This document shows, in pieces, positions 11,973 through 24,663 of a stretch of 64,000 bases of DNA. Under the pieces are notes generated by a model, which was given only the letters and a program-made list of their open reading frames with translations, did no database searches and was not told where the DNA came from. Origin of the DNA: Phyllostachys edulis (Eukaryota > Streptophyta > Magnoliopsida > Poales > Poaceae); the NCBI GenBank assembly GCA_036346405.1, contig CM070566.1:10636355-10700354 (forward strand). Direction: 5' to 3'. Both the position numbers and the translations under genes were made by a program. How positions within the stretch are numbered: position 1 is the first letter of the stretch; every line of letters begins with the position of its first letter.

Positions 11973-13690
11973 TAGATAAAGATTTCATCACCTAACCAAA
12001 TTTATTTGTTGTTTTAGGTGGAGAAGGTCAAGGCCACCAAAGACGCGACTACGGAGGTTGTTAACCCTGCATCGGTCATTGATTTACCGGACAGCTTGTT
12101 ACCGAACAAGCTGGTGTGGAGGCCGGTGAAACCACTCGTCGACCAGATCATCAAGGACGAACTTTTGACGAGCCGATCGAGAATATCAGATCCGATATTC
12201 ATTGGATAATGCAATGATTTGGTTAATCCCGCGGTTCGAATCGCAAGGTCGAAGAAAAGAAAAGGAAGGGTGACGGTATAGATTTTACTCTTCCGTTTCA
12301 AAGCCAAACTCAAAATTAACTAGGTACGCCAAATGAAAGTGGTTATATAAGTGCATACCTTTAATAATTTCTTGATGATTTGATACCCCCTTTTTTAAAC
12401 TTCCCTTCTTTGCTTAGTATAGATCCTCCTGGCGTTCGATCGCTTCCTACCGATTCCTTCTAAGGATCCGATGCTTGAAGAGGTCCATGAGCGCACCACT
12501 TCCCCAGAGAAAGTTCCCGAGAAAGGGTGGTCGAGAAGCCCCCGAGCAAAGGCGTCAAGGCCAACAGTTGAGTTGGAACCATTGGTAGTTCTAACTCGTT
12601 ATGCGGAGGTAGATGCCCCTAAAGGCCCTCAACAGTTCCGACCATTGTTGGTAATTCTCGCTCAACCCGACAAGTTCCTTTTCGCCTCGATTCATCGAGG
12701 ATAAGGAGCTTGACGGGGCATGGGGAAAAATATCGACCATCAAATCAAAATGCATCCCGATTCCATTTTTGGTGGATACAATGATTTGGCAATCCGGGTA
12801 AGTATCTACGACTCGGCCATAATCTCTCTAAAAAGTCTTTAAAGAGAATTTTAAAGAGGAAAATGCTATTTGAACAAAGATATGGTCGAGAACTTTCTTT
12901 GTGGTCTGAGGATCGACCTAGAGGATTAAAGACTTGGAGCGAAACACATCTAATTAGAAAGTAAGAACTTTCCCTTAGCCTTTTTTCTTTCTTCAATGCT
13001 TCACCTTTGCTAATTATTCTCCTTATCGTATTTGATAGATTTGGAGAAAATAAAAGAAGAGATCCCGGCCGAGAAAGCCAAGACAGCTCTGCTTGAAGTA
13101 GAAATCAAAGCTAAGGACCGTCGATCGTCGAGGCTACGACCAAGAAGGAAGACCTTAACAAGAAAATTGAAGGTAATAGGTCGTAAACTTGACTTATTAT
13201 TTTTCTCCAATTATTTTCGTGCTTATCACTGCTTTTACTCTTGCAGAGCAAAAACAAGTTTTGGACAGAGTAGAAAAAACTCAAATTTGAGCAAGACAAG
13301 GAGGCAGCCTCGCTCAAAGTTTAGATGAAAAGACTATATTTTTGAACAAGATGATCTTTGACATGGGATCGGGATCAAGCCCGCCTACCTTAAGAGATCC
13401 GAGAGAGAAAATGAACTATTTTGGTCAACTTCTAGAGGATCTTAACAATCGCTTCAAGACTACTCGGAAGAACTATGCCTGTGCCATGAAAACAAAGCGT
13501 TGTCGATGGAGTTAGTTTTGCTTTGGCAAAACCGAAAGTTTCAAACCCTCTATTGATTTCCAAGTTGTTGAAGAAGACTTCAACCGCCTACCGAGAAGGC
13601 AACCAAGTTCATGGAAGAACTCAAGCCACTTGGAGATAAAGTAGTAGAGGAAATGGAGGTCGGATCCCCATCAAGCAGTAATTAGTCCGG
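10803..13690 (+). pseudogene. Tat antisense ORF (Transposase_28 / 'putative gypsy type transposon' family), multi-exon, broken
   Basis: On the strand opposite to pol, 10803 opens with an ATG frame. From 10974 to 11318 the translation contains VELVNLAPNSIANISIFTYLC, then LRLFRYFYRM, then KADEYI and a KKNWFYM segment. This is the signature of the family Pfam calls putative gypsy-type transposon (PF04195, from memory). Further coding-like blocks follow (12018-12209, DLPDSLLPNKLVWRPV; 12471-12704; 13032-13328, coiled-coil-like Lys/Glu-rich), separated by AT-rich intron-like stretches. Grass Tat elements carry such antisense genes near the 3' LTR. Function is unknown. Stops and frameshifts make this copy non-functional. 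Confidence 0.65.
11926..11969. repeat. (AT)n microsatellite
   Basis: An uninterrupted AT dinucleotide run of about 43 bases within an intron-like part of the Tat antisense gene. Confidence 0.9.
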
Positions 13691-13699
13691 GAATATTTC

Positions 13700-14740
13700 T
13701 AGAGTAGACTCTGCAAAAAAGTGTAAGAATATTGAATATGTGTAAAACTTACCTTTTATGTCATTTAACAATGCCGTTGTTTTATCCTATTTGACTATTT
13801 TTAAATTCTCACACACCTCCTAGCTTTCAACCCCCGACTGCTTTATAGTAGAAGAACTTTACTATACAAGCAGGTAGCCAAGAAAGAGAATAATAAAAAG
13901 TCGAAACCATAATTTTGAAGGTATGTGCCGATATGAAGTCAAAGCGATCGCACCAATACTAGGAAATCATTGTGGTCTAACCAAACTTATGACTTGGCGT
14001 AGTTATAGATCCTTGTTTGCCATGATCGAAATACCAATCAAAAGTTATATATGGTTGGATAAGAGACCTTGTTTTGTGACATAAGGAGAAATGCAAAATG
14101 AATGCAAAGAAATTATAAGTGAACTTTGTTTATATCTATTATTCTAAAGTCTGTTGGAAGGAATGCTTTAGATCTGAATTCACATATCATATTTCATTTA
14201 AACGTGTTCAAACTCTCTATCCGACCGGTAGCGAGGATCGTAAGAAAAGGACCGTCGCTAGGAAGCTCCTTCCGAAAGGCGGGACCACGCATAAAAAGGA
14301 GTGACTTCGACTAGGAGGCTTTCCGTGTCCCACCAAAGAGCTGACAAGAGCAGAGCAGTATCTTGAAATAATGAAATATAACCTCGCATAATCTTAGGCA
14401 TATCGTTCAGTATGGAAAGGTATTTGTACGATGCTTTGATTACTCATATATTTCCTTAAGAAAAGAATGTTGTCGTGCGTGGTAAAATGCTCACGACTAG
14501 GACAAATACGGCGTACGACTTAGAAGTCGTTGCCAGATAGTAACAGAGATCCTTAGAAAGGATATCAGAGAGAAAATTGTCTTCTCCAACCAGTTTAAAT
14601 TAACAACCATGAGCGACAAGCCTATAGGTATATATATATAAGCAATGTTACTTATTATTATTTTTTTTAGAAAGTAAATGAATTTATTAAAATTGAAAGA
14701 AATGAAAGAAAGTGAACAATAATTAAACATAGAACTTACG
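13700..14740. other. Tat interior between pol and the antisense gene
   Basis: AT-rich, no recognisable protein domain. A short TATATATATA tract lies near 14631. This is the 3' untranslated region of pol on one strand and of the antisense gene on the other. Confidence 0.4.
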
Positions 14741-17700
14741 CAATTGATCAATGTTCCAAGAATTTGACAAAATTTGCCCATCGACATAGCCAACAGACGG
14801 AACACCGGTCGGGTAACCGAATTACAGTGTAAGGACCTTCCCACTGGGGGAAGTTTATTGCGATTTGCTGGCGCTCAATTTTTTCGAAAACGGATCACCT
14901 ACAAAGAAGGCTGCGAGGTTGCACCTTACGACTATGGTACCTTCGCATGGCTTGTTGGTAGACTACTGATCGTACAAGGGCTTGGTTTCATCGTTCTTCA
15001 AGGAAATTGACGTCGTCGAGTCTTCGTTCATTCTGATCGTTTTCGTTAAAGTGATCAATTCGAGCAGAGCCAATTTTGAGTTCTGGAGGAAGCATGGCTT
15101 CAGCCCCGTAAACCAAAAAGAATGGTGTTTCACCGGTCGCACGACTGGTCGTGGTTCGAACGGCCCATATCTGACGGAGTTCTTGAACCCAAGCTCGACC
15201 GTTTGATTAAGCGTCGAATACTCGGCGTTTGATCCCTTGCATAATGATACCATTAGCGCGTTCAATCGCTCCGTTGTTCTGCGGATGAGCAATGTAAAAT
15301 GAACTTTACACCAAGTTCATCATGTAATTCTTGAAATTATTTGCTAGTGAGCTGGCGCCATTATCTCGTGATTATACGACTAGGTACACCTAATTGTGTG
15401 ATCACATTTTTCATTAGGAATCTCTTAGCGGCCTCGGTTTTTGTTTTAACAACCGCTCGGCCTCGATCCATTTTGTAAACGTGTCAATCATGACGAAAAG
15501 GAATTAAGCCCGGTGCTCTTGGGAAAGGTCCCGAATATCCGATCCCGAGGTTGTAAAAGGCCAAGAAAGTGGAATTGTTTGTAAGGCTTGTTGGTGATGT
15601 ACTTGTGCGCTATGAAACCGACATTATACGCGCTTCGTCACAAGTTCTTTTGCATCATGAAGGGCGATTGGCAAGAGTATCCTTGCTGAAGGCTTTATCG
15701 ACCGTAGTTACAGAGGAATGATGTGCTCCATGACTCCTTCATGGATTTAGGTTAGCAACTTAATGCCATCCGTTTGAGATATGCATCTCATCAACACTCT
15801 ATGAGATCCTCGTTTGTACAAGGTACGCGTTTGATTAGAGTGTATGATTTGGCTTTTCGTGCTATACGATCAGCCTCTACATCATCTTCAGGAATTATGT
15901 CATCTTCAAGATAATTGTAGATCGATGTCATCCAATCTCTACCTTGATCGTGATACCAACCGTCAACGACACTGTGGAGCATCCATGTTCTTTTGATCGG
16001 TTTGTTCGACCAGAAGAATCATATATGTTCTCGGAAGGCTCGACTACCGAGGGTGAATCGAGTTGCTCGAGAAAAACTCGGCCGGGACGGTTGACCTCGT
16101 GGAGGCCATCCGTGCCAACCGGTCCGCCGAAAGTTTTCCTTTCTAGGAATATGTTGGATCCGAAAACCAAGAAGTGCTTTTCGAGTTTTCAGACTTCCGC
16201 CAGATAAGATGACATCTTGGTACTTGAGCATTGATACTCTTTCCCTACTTGATTCGCTACCGTTGAGAATCGCTTTCACTAGTAATCTGCGAATCCCGAG
16301 CTTAACGAGTGCCGAGTCCCTTAATAAACCTTCATATTACGCCATATTATTTGTGGCGGAAAATTTAACCGGATGGCGACTTGATGTGTTCGCCAAGAGG
16401 GATATAAGGATCACCCGGCCCAGGCCCTTTTAACATCAAAGAACCGTCAAAGTACATTGTCCACCTCGTGGTGTTCGTATTACACGGGCCCTTGGGTGGG
16501 TTCGTGGTTTGTCCATTCGCAATGAATTCTCGCTCGCCACGATTTTATCATTTGTTAAGTGAAATGAAATGGAGGTCGAACGCCCTAGCTCAATCGCCCA
16601 TTTTGCTATTAGCCCCGATGATTCCTGTTTCCAAGGACTTGACCAAGGGGATATCTCGTCGGTACGACCACTTTGTGGGCCTGAAAGTAATGCCTTAGCT
16701 TCCTTGAAGACATAAGGAGACCATAGAGAAGCTTTTGTACCTGTGGGTATCTTTGCTTTGGTCCATGTAAGACCTCGCTTATGTAATAAACTGGTCATTG
16801 GATGTTGTCCCTTTCCACGACCAGTACACCGCTCACTGTTTGTGGAGTTGCTGCCACGTACATTAGTAGTATTTCTTCGGTCTCGGAGACTAAAACCGAG
16901 CACTTGTAAGGTACTTTTAAGTTCTTCAAAGGCATCGTTTGCCTCTCGATCCATTCAAAACTCCCATGTTTAGGAGAAGTTTAAAGAAAGGTAACCCTTT
17001 TTCTCCTAACCTTGCTATGAAACGACTTAAGCGCCGCCATCTGCCGGTTAGTTTTGGACTTCTTCTTCGTGGTCGGAGGTCACATCCGGTCGATGGTTGC
17101 TATCTTTCTTTGGATTAAACCGATACCTCTAGCGAGACTACGAAACCAAGCAATTTTCGCAGAAACTCCCAACACACACTTTTGGATTCAACTTGAGGTT
17201 ATGCCTTCTCAAAGTTCTTTGAAAGTTTCTTGTAAGTCGAGATGTGATTGCTAGCATTGGTGGTCTTTACGACCGGATCATCAACGTAAGCTTCTAAATT
17301 CCGACCTATTTGCGGACTAAAGGTTTTTGCATCAACCTTTGGAAAGTTGCACCAGCGTTTTGAGAACAAATGGCATCTTAACGTAAAAGTAAGTGCCATA
17401 TGGAGTGATGAAGGAAGTTTTCTCCTCATCCTTAATCTGGTGATACCACGAATCGCATCTAAAAAACTTAGTAATTCGCGCAGGTAGAATCTACCAGTTG
17501 ATCAATGCGTGGAAGGGAAAATCGCCCTTCGGACAAACTTTATTAAGATCGTAGAAGTCGATACACATTCGCCATTTCCCATTATTCTTCCTAACCATTA
17601 CAGGGTTGGCGAGCCACTGAGGGTGGTTGACTTCACGGATGAATCCAGCTTTGAGAAGCTTGTCAATCTCTGATTGGATTGCCTCCTTCCGATCGGCGTA

Positions 17701-18810
17701 AAACGCCAGTAACTTCGCTGATCGGTTTTTATCGGTGGAGAGCTAGCCTCATGCTCGATCACCTCGGGGACTCGGGCATATCGGACGCCCGGCGAATCGC
17801 CCTGATTTGCTCGGAGGAATGAGACGAGCGACTCTTCCTATTTAGGATCGAGCCTTGCCCCACCGAGAACCTTGCGGCGGTGGGCGGGATCTTCTGGTCG
17901 AGGTAACGACTTGGCGCTGTCCGGAGAAGTGCCTTTGTTGAGGGATACCTCTTTTGTCTGGTCGGAGGGTTTTGGTGTCATCTTCGGTCTTGTGTGCTTG
18001 GCCTGCATGGCAAATGGATTAGCCTCTCTGGTCGGGAGTTCATCAACCAGTTCTAAGGATTTTCGGTCACATGCATAAGCCATTTTACGATCACCCCGAA
18101 TAGTAATGACTCCTTCGCCCCAAAGATTTTCAAACTTTGATAACCGTAATGTCGTGGCTATCAAGAATTTTGCTAATGCCGATCGACCAAGAATCCGTTG
18201 TATCGCGGATTCAAAGTTTACCACATCAAGCGAAATTTTTTTCGCTCGAAAGTTATCGGGCCTTCCGAGCGTAACGTAAGGAAACTTGTCCTATCGGCTT
18301 AGCGGTGGAGCCAGAACTATGCCATGAAAAGCATATTTCTTGGTTTCACCTTTGACATGGGGACCGTGCATTTCTTCTAAAGCCCCGAAAATAATATATT
18401 CAAAGAACTACCTCCATCTACCAGGACTCGATTAACCCTACAATTATTAATGGTTGGATCAACAACAATAGGGAACCTACCTGGTCGAGTCGAAGGAATG
18501 GGGCGATCGTCTTCTTGTCAAGGAAATTGCAATGTCTGACCACTTTGATTGCTTGATAGTGTTCGGAGATTCGACGAGGTTGACCTCCGCTCCACGGCTT
18601 TCGGATGACGTTTGGATTCAGTATGAAGAAGATCCTCCAAAAATCATGTTGATTGTATGTTGGGATCACAGTACTCCATCTCTTAAATCGCCATCCTTAT
18701 CCTTTTGGAGCTCGTTTCTCCGGGTTCTTGTATTGCGGGAAATGGTCCTTCACCTGCATAATAATCTTCCAATTTCTTTTGCCAAACTCGACAGGTGCGT
18801 AGATCATGCC
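14740..18810 (-). pseudogene. Tat gag 3' end and pol remnant: protease, RT, RNase H, integrase
   Basis: In minus-strand order: gag/protease linker with YYAGEGPFPAIQEP-like codons near 18760, then the end of the protease with RILGRSALAKF (18190). Next come the reverse transcriptase with FGPQIGRNLEAYVDD-like codons around 17300 (the YVDD active-site box is present), an RNase H region with DREANDAFEELKSTL (16954) and a second RNase H segment (about 16300-15800). The integrase follows, with PFWLVYGAEA-like codons degraded near 15130 and a GRSLHCNSVTRPVFRL-type C-terminal segment at 14844. Many stops interrupt the frames. It is the polyprotein of the Tat element, followed by the antisense gene before the 3' LTR. 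Confidence 0.75.
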
Positions 18811-19950
18811 CTGCCTGCTAGGGCTGGAAAAATAGCTCGAGGCTCGTGGCTCGACTCGGGCTCGTCATGGCTCAGCTCGGCTCGGGCTCGGCTCGTGAAT
18901 TTTCGAGCCGAGCCGAGCCCACTTTTTGGCTTCGGTGAAAATTCGGCCGAGCCGAGCAGAGCTCATGGCGGCTCATAAGCTTTTTGGCTCGGCAATTCCT
19001 CAAATCATTTGTGCGTCGCGGCCGATCGCCCGATCCCCTTTCTACCCTTCCTCCCTACTCAAATCCGTAGTCCCTTTCTCGGTTTCTCCCCATTCCTCAT
19101 TTCCTCCCTCGATCGGACAGCACCTCCACCCCGTGACCTCCCACTCCCACCCTTGCAAGACTCCTCCCTCCCTCCGTGGCGGCTTATACCTCCCACCCCC
19201 CCCTGGCCGGCGGCAACAAGACCTCCACCCGCCGCTCCTCCACGGCCACCGGATGATTGTTACTCCTCCTCCCTTCCGCCTGGTCCCACCTCCCTTCCTC
19301 CGTCATTGTGCTCTCCACCTCGCCCGCTGGTGCGGCCGTGCTCCCAGTCCCCAGTCCTCCACGTGGAGAAGCGATGCGTCGCCCGGCATGGTGGGCGCTA
19401 CATCCTTGATGGCCTAATGGGCGCTGCTCAGGCGCGCCACGCCGCCGAACGGATCTGGTGGCTCGGCGGATCCTCGGCCAAGACGAAGCTCCCGACAATC
19501 GCGGTTATCATCGCCGTTTGCGCTGCAGAGTTGGCAAGACGCCCATCAAGCTCCTCGACCGCCCGAGCCCCGACGGCAGATTCTCCAAGACTCAAACCCT
19601 TTCTCTCCCGCCGTCGCCGCCCGACTGCCACGCGCCGAGACTTGATTGTTGAATATGATTGAATGGATGCACATGCAATGATTTTGTTGATTGATGATTT
19701 TGTGATTTTTTTTGATTGAATTTGAATGGATTATGGATGGATTGGATGCACTCGACTGCGATTCACATAGCATTTGATCGGCTCGCGAGCCCTCGTGAGT
19801 CGGCTCGAGCCGCCGAGCCGAGCCGAGCCGTTCTTTTGCTCGTTCTAAAAGCGAGCCCATTCGAAGCCGAACTGCTGCGGGCTCGAGCTCGAAGGAAGCC
19901 GAGCCGAGCCTGGCTCGGCTCGGCTCGCTTTCGACCCTTTCGCTTGCTAG
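18811..19950. mobile_element. non-autonomous hAT-like element with GAGCC-rich ends, inserted in Tat gag
   Basis: Both ends are dense in GAGCCGAGC / GGCTCGGCTCG repeats. The left end reads TAGGGCTGGAAAAATAGCTCG and the inverted right end AAGGGTCGAAAGCGAGCC, a degenerate terminal inverted repeat of the CAGGGCTGG type seen in plant hAT elements. Flanks CCTGCTAG (left) and CTTGCTAG (right) resemble an 8-bp target duplication, though exact borders are uncertain by several bases. The GC-rich interior (19000-19640) has open frames on both strands without a transposase, and might be captured host sequence. Gag/protease linker coding resumes across the insertion. Confidence 0.55.
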
Positions 19951-22080
19951 TGAAGTGGACACCACTTCTTCTTTTTGGAATCCCGGTTGGAGCTTTCATC
20001 TTGCCCGACCGGTGTAGTCCTTTTTGCCCTTCATGAATTTATCAGAATGGCTAGGACCTCCTTGTCGTCCGGATCTGCGGTTCTTTTTCTTCTTGAGAGA
20101 CTTCTTGTTCTTTTCTCTGGTTTGTCCGGCCGGGTGAGAATCTTGTCTTTCCGATCAATGGCTTCACACCACTCGATTGCTTCGCTAGCGATGGCATACT
20201 TATCGGCCATATCAAAAAGCTCAACGGTTGTTTTTGGGGTTCATTGCTATGTCCTCCGTGAAACCGTCGATTCCTCGCACTTTTGAAGGCTGAATAACGA
20301 GAGGATTCTGCGACCTCGGGAATAGAATTGCGAACTGGCTAAACCTCTTGATGTATTGGCGTAGAGTCTCATCGAGTTCTCTGCGGATTCGGTGGAATCA
20401 TCCTCCTTTCGAGGCGATCGTACATACCCTGAAATTTGCAATCGAAGGTCCGCGAGTTGCTCCCAAGTATAGATCGTTCGGCCGGTTGGTTCAACAACCA
20501 CGACCGAGCGGAACCCTTCGAGCACGGTGGGTAGATAGTTGGCCATCACATTTTCATCGCCTCCAGCAGACTCGATGGCGGTGGTATAGATTTGGAGAAA
20601 TTCCAGCGGATTTTGAGTTCCATTAAACTTGTCCAAATTGGCGGTCCGGAACTGTTAGGCCAGCGATAGCTTGGAGCCTGCAGAGAAGGCGGGCAACTGT
20701 GATTGATTCATAGCGCCTTCTCGGGAAGGTGCGGATTATGTCGATGGGAGACCGGTTCCTAAGATTGGAACACTTGGAACTACGGTGTCTGCCGATCCGG
20801 TCGTGGACATTGGTATGATGTCTCCGATCGCCTACTTGATTCAAACGATGCGAAGATCGTCCAGTCAGCGATGGTTCTTCTCGGCGTGATGGGGAGTGGC
20901 TTCATGAAATAACCTTCTCCTCATGACTCCTTGGTCGGAATCGCCGAGGAGGCCTTGGTATCGACTATTCCCGAGTATGACCATCTTGTCCCTGGCGAGG
21001 GAGGAGCGGTGAGATGAAGTCATAGTTTGACTCCTGAAACCCTTTGTTCTGATATGCTTCGGTCTTGTTGCATGAGTGCATTGGAGAATTTTGGATACTT
21101 GACCTACAAAGTCGCATACAAAACACAGGTTCTGCTAAAGCAAGATCGAATTATTTAATATATCTTGAACACGTCGCAAGTTTTGTACGATTCTGAGAAG
21201 TCTCTCGGGGCTTCGGGTCGTAGGTGTCTGTGGACTGAACCTTCTTCGACCCTCGGTTTGATCGCCCTATCAACTATTCTGGGTGGGGGGTGCGTGCGAA
21301 TTAGTTGATGGGCGTCGATCAGTTCCGTGGCCTCCGGAGTTGGTGCTGGCGGCTCGAATCATCTCTAACAACACGTGATGGCGTGGTAGAGAGTGTAGGA
21401 CGCGCGAGGTATCTTGATTTTCATCTCCGATCACGTTGACCGTGCCTCCGGCGCCGATCTTACGATGAGCTTCCATCGTAACTAATGGAGAGCTTATCGA
21501 TTCTACCAGTTTCCTGACGGAGGCGGTCGGAGATGAGCACCTCTGAGGTCTCCTCGGCTGATTCGGCGTCTTGCCGATCGTATCTTGAGCATGATTATCC
21601 CCGTGGTTTATGACCGGTGGATGCTTCATCGACACCGTTACGGATGTCGGTTGACTCTTGGAATTGCGGCAGTAGGAGAGTATCTTTCACCATGATTTCG
21701 CCGAGGTATAGAGATTTTTGGTGATGGTGCTGAAATTTCTTCACCTGTTTGCGGTCGGAAAAGGCGGACTTGAAGAGATCCCGACATTCCGAGCTGGTGA
21801 ATGGCTAGTTCTCGATTGCGCCACCGTAGCGGTGGCGCATCCTCGTCCATCCGGTCGATCTACGCTATCGCCGGCGACATGCGAGCCGGCAGACGAGGAA
21901 GATGAGGATGATCTGCCATTTTCCTCCATGGCACGAATGCATCCTTCCATATCGAGGTTGTCGTGGTCCGCCAAGTCGAACCAATTCTCCTCATCCCAAA
22001 CTCCGGGCATATTCGCATTAACGATTGCCGGAACTTGGGTGAGAATTTGTATGGCTTAAAAGTTTCTTCAAGAAACTTCG
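19951..22080 (-). pseudogene. Tat gag remnant
   Basis: Read on the minus strand, 20636-20247 carries the retrotransposon gag core with FNGTQNPLEFLQIYTTAI, AGGDENVMANYLP and a following TWEQL segment, as in grass RIRE2/Tat gag proteins. Upstream (22080-20850) the translation is low-complexity and broken, consistent with the disordered N-terminal part. Downstream the gag/protease linker is cut by the GAGCC-rich insertion at about 18811-19950 and continues to its left. Frameshifts make it non-functional. Confidence 0.7.
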
Positions 22081-22087
22081 TCTTCTT

Positions 22088-22104
22088 CCCCAGACGGCGC
22101 CCAA
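22088..22104 (-). promoter_or_regulatory. Tat primer binding site
   Basis: On the minus strand the sequence after the LTR end is ATTGGGCGCCGTCTGGGG, the GGCGCCGTCTG-type primer site typical of Tat-lineage gypsy elements. Confidence 0.75.
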
Positions 22105-22105
22105 T

Positions 22106-22727
22106 TGTCGACAATCAAATCGCCGATCTTATGAAAATAAAAGGAGGAAAATGGCGTAGAGTATCACGGAAGAGAATGGGGGCTGCTCTTTATTTATATG
22201 AACTGGGCTTACAAGACTTGACTAGGGACTATCTCCAATTACTTGAATGTATTGAATACTCTTGCTTGCTTGTGTTGCCTTACATTGTTTTTTGTTGTTG
22301 TGTGTCTCTGTGTCCTCGTCTTCTGCGCTTTACCATTAAATAACTCCCGAAGAAGCGGCGATTACTCTAGGAAAAGCGCCCCGATGAAGCGTTACAACCT
22401 GCTCGGAGGTTTAAGGTAGTTAACAATGTGCTAAGCGCCTTGCGGTTAAGTATTTGTGAGACATTTAACGCAAGATGGTTTATCGTCGAGTCTTGTATGT
22501 TACCGTAAGTTATGGAATGTTTAACACGTGTTCCATTCATCATACGGTTAATGGTACTGTTCATAGCATTTCGAAGCGACCACCGGTGAACCTAGTCCGA
22601 CAGGTACCCATCGTGTAACCTCTAGAATCCTTCGACCGGTGAGGTCGTTAGCCTTAGGGTTACGACCATGAAGGCGTATGGTCTTTTATGTATTTAAATT
22701 AATACATAGAGGTTTTAATCCTCGTCA
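22106..22727 (-). repeat. 5' LTR of the Tat element
   Basis: Direct copy of 9797-10415 with many small differences. On the minus strand it starts TGACGAGGATTAAAACC and ends GATTGTCGACA, with TG...CA ends. The primer binding site follows immediately. Confidence 0.85.
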
Positions 22728-24663
22728 CAACCGATCACCGAAGTTCCCCGAACCGGAAGGGGGCAGTTGAGACCTAGTACCCGATATGGAACCTTCGAAA
22801 AAAAGGCATACCAAGAATTGAACATCCCCATGAAGGGAGACATCAACATGGATGTGTGCGTATACATTGGAGCTGAAAAACTAAAGGATTTGCCCCCGCA
22901 GTTGGAAGCAGCGGTGAGCAAGTAGAAACATTAGAAGAATCGCCCCATGAAGAAATAGCTATAAACTTTGTGACCTTGGGAGAATCTATGAATAAGACAA
23001 CAGTCAATGTCGACATTGATTTTGCATTGCCACAATCATCGATCTTGATCCAGAGCCTGTATTTCTCGTTGAATGTAAGAAAAGATTAGATTGAGAAGAT
23101 TGGAAGAATGCCATAGAAACAGAATTATTTTCTCTGAATAAAAGATGGGTGTTTGGGCTTGTAAGCCGCACGTCTCCTCATGTGCACCCCGTAGGGCATA
23201 AGTAGGTATTTGTTCGAAAGAGAAATGAAAATAAGCAAGGCTCGTTGCACAAGATTTTACTCAACGTCTAGGAGATGATTATGAAGAAACCTATTCCTCG
23301 GTCATGGGCGGAACCACCCTTTAGATATTTAATCTCAATGGCAGTGAACTTGAATTTAGAAATGAAATTGATGGATGCGGTAACTACATAACTTTATGGA
23401 AATTTGGATTCGGACATTTATATGAAGGTACCTGAAGGTATCCCTGTCCCGAACCAAGACAGAGCAAATAGAACTATGTACAGTGTGAAACTCAGAAAGT
23501 CGATGTACGGACTTAAGCAATCAGGCAGGATGTGGTATGATTGCTTGAAGCGACTTTCTATGCAAGAAAGGCTACACGAACAATGAGAATTGTCCTTGTG
23601 TATTTATAAGATAATCTCAGGATGGATTTTATATAATCTCAGTGTATGAAGATGATCTGAACATCATTAGAACCCTGGAAGGTATTAAGATAGCAAGCTC
23701 TTACCTGGAGTTGGAGTTCAAAATGAAAGATTTAGGTAAAACCAAATATTGCTTAGGCTTGTAGCTTGAACATGCCCCTGAAGGGCTTTTCGTACATCAG
23801 TCAACCTACACTCAGAAAGTGTTAGAAAGGTTCGTCTTTGAAAAGGCATATCCTTCGAAAGTACCGATGGTCGGGAGATCCTTGCAGCAAGACAAGGACC
23901 CGTTCAAACCTAGAGAAGAGGGGGAGGAAGTCTTAGGACCAGAATTCTCACACTTAAGCGCAGTAGGAGCACTCATGTATTTAGCAAACTGTACTAGACT
24001 GGACATTGCTTTTGTAGTGAACCTATTAGCAAGGTATAGTGCAGAACCTACCAAAAGGCATTAGCAGGTATTAAAGGACATCTTTCGATACCTCTAAGGA
24101 AGCAAAGATCTTGGTCTGTTCTACAAAAAGAACCAAGACCTAACTATGACTGGCTATACAGATGATGGGTACCTGTCAGACCCGCATACAACTAAGTCTC
24201 AAACAGGCTATATATTGCTATGTGGTGGAACTGCAATTCTATAGAAATCGTCTAAGCGAGTCTTGTATCGACTTCGACGAACCACTCGGAAATCATAGCA
24301 CTGTACGAGGCCTCACGAGAATATGCTTGGATTCGGCGGATGATTCACCACATCTAGTAGTCATGTGGATTGAATACCGTACAAACCCCCACTATTATCT
24401 ATGAAGATGATGCAGCTTGTGTTGCACAAGTGGAGGTGGGTTATGTGAAGAGTCAACTCAAAAAGCATATCAACCCCAAGTTCTTCTATGCTCATGAATT
24501 GCAAAAGATGGACGAAATTAAAGTGTTGCATATTAAGTCATGTGAAAATCTTGCAGATTTATTCACTAAGTCATTTCCAGCATCTAGCTTTGAAAGATGC
24601 ATACGTGGAATTAGAATGGTGAGACTTAGAGAAGTGCAGAATTTAGGGGGAGAATCTTCATGA
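22728..24663 (+). pseudogene. copia pol remnant: reverse transcriptase and RNase H
   Basis: Continues the copia element broken at 9796. It contains an RT segment with RKSMYGLKQSGRMWYDCL (about 23500-23555) and a VYEDDLNII form of the YVDD active-site box near 23645, in which Val is replaced by Glu. KDLGKTKYCLGL follows, then a region with VGALMYLANCTRLDIAF near 23970. The RNase H part shows TKSQTGY near 24195 and DNAACV-like and KHINPKFFYAHELQ codons near 24400-24500. LADLFTKSFPASSFE closes the frame. The arrangement equals the C-terminal half of copia polyproteins. Several stops and frameshifts are present. Confidence 0.8.

Larger units (their letters stand above)
9797..22727 (-). mobile_element. 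Ty3/gypsy Tat-type (RIRE2/Grande-like) retrotransposon
   Basis: Two direct copies of a ~620-bp LTR bound the element (9797-10415 and 22106-22727). A GGCGCCGTCTGGGG primer-binding-type sequence lies just inside the right LTR on the minus strand, which fixes the orientation. Inside, on the minus strand, are gag, protease, reverse transcriptase, RNase H and integrase remnants. Between pol and the 3' LTR lies a gene on the opposite strand, an arrangement known from the Tat lineage (for example maize Grande). Flanks CAACA (9792-9796) and CAACC (22728-22732) look like a 5-bp target duplication with one mismatch. All genes are broken. Confidence 0.85.

Noticed and set aside
19009..19662. 217-codon frame, Pro/Ser rich
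   Set aside because: Lies in the GC-rich interior of the hAT-like element; low-complexity translation, no domain, overlapping frames on both strands.
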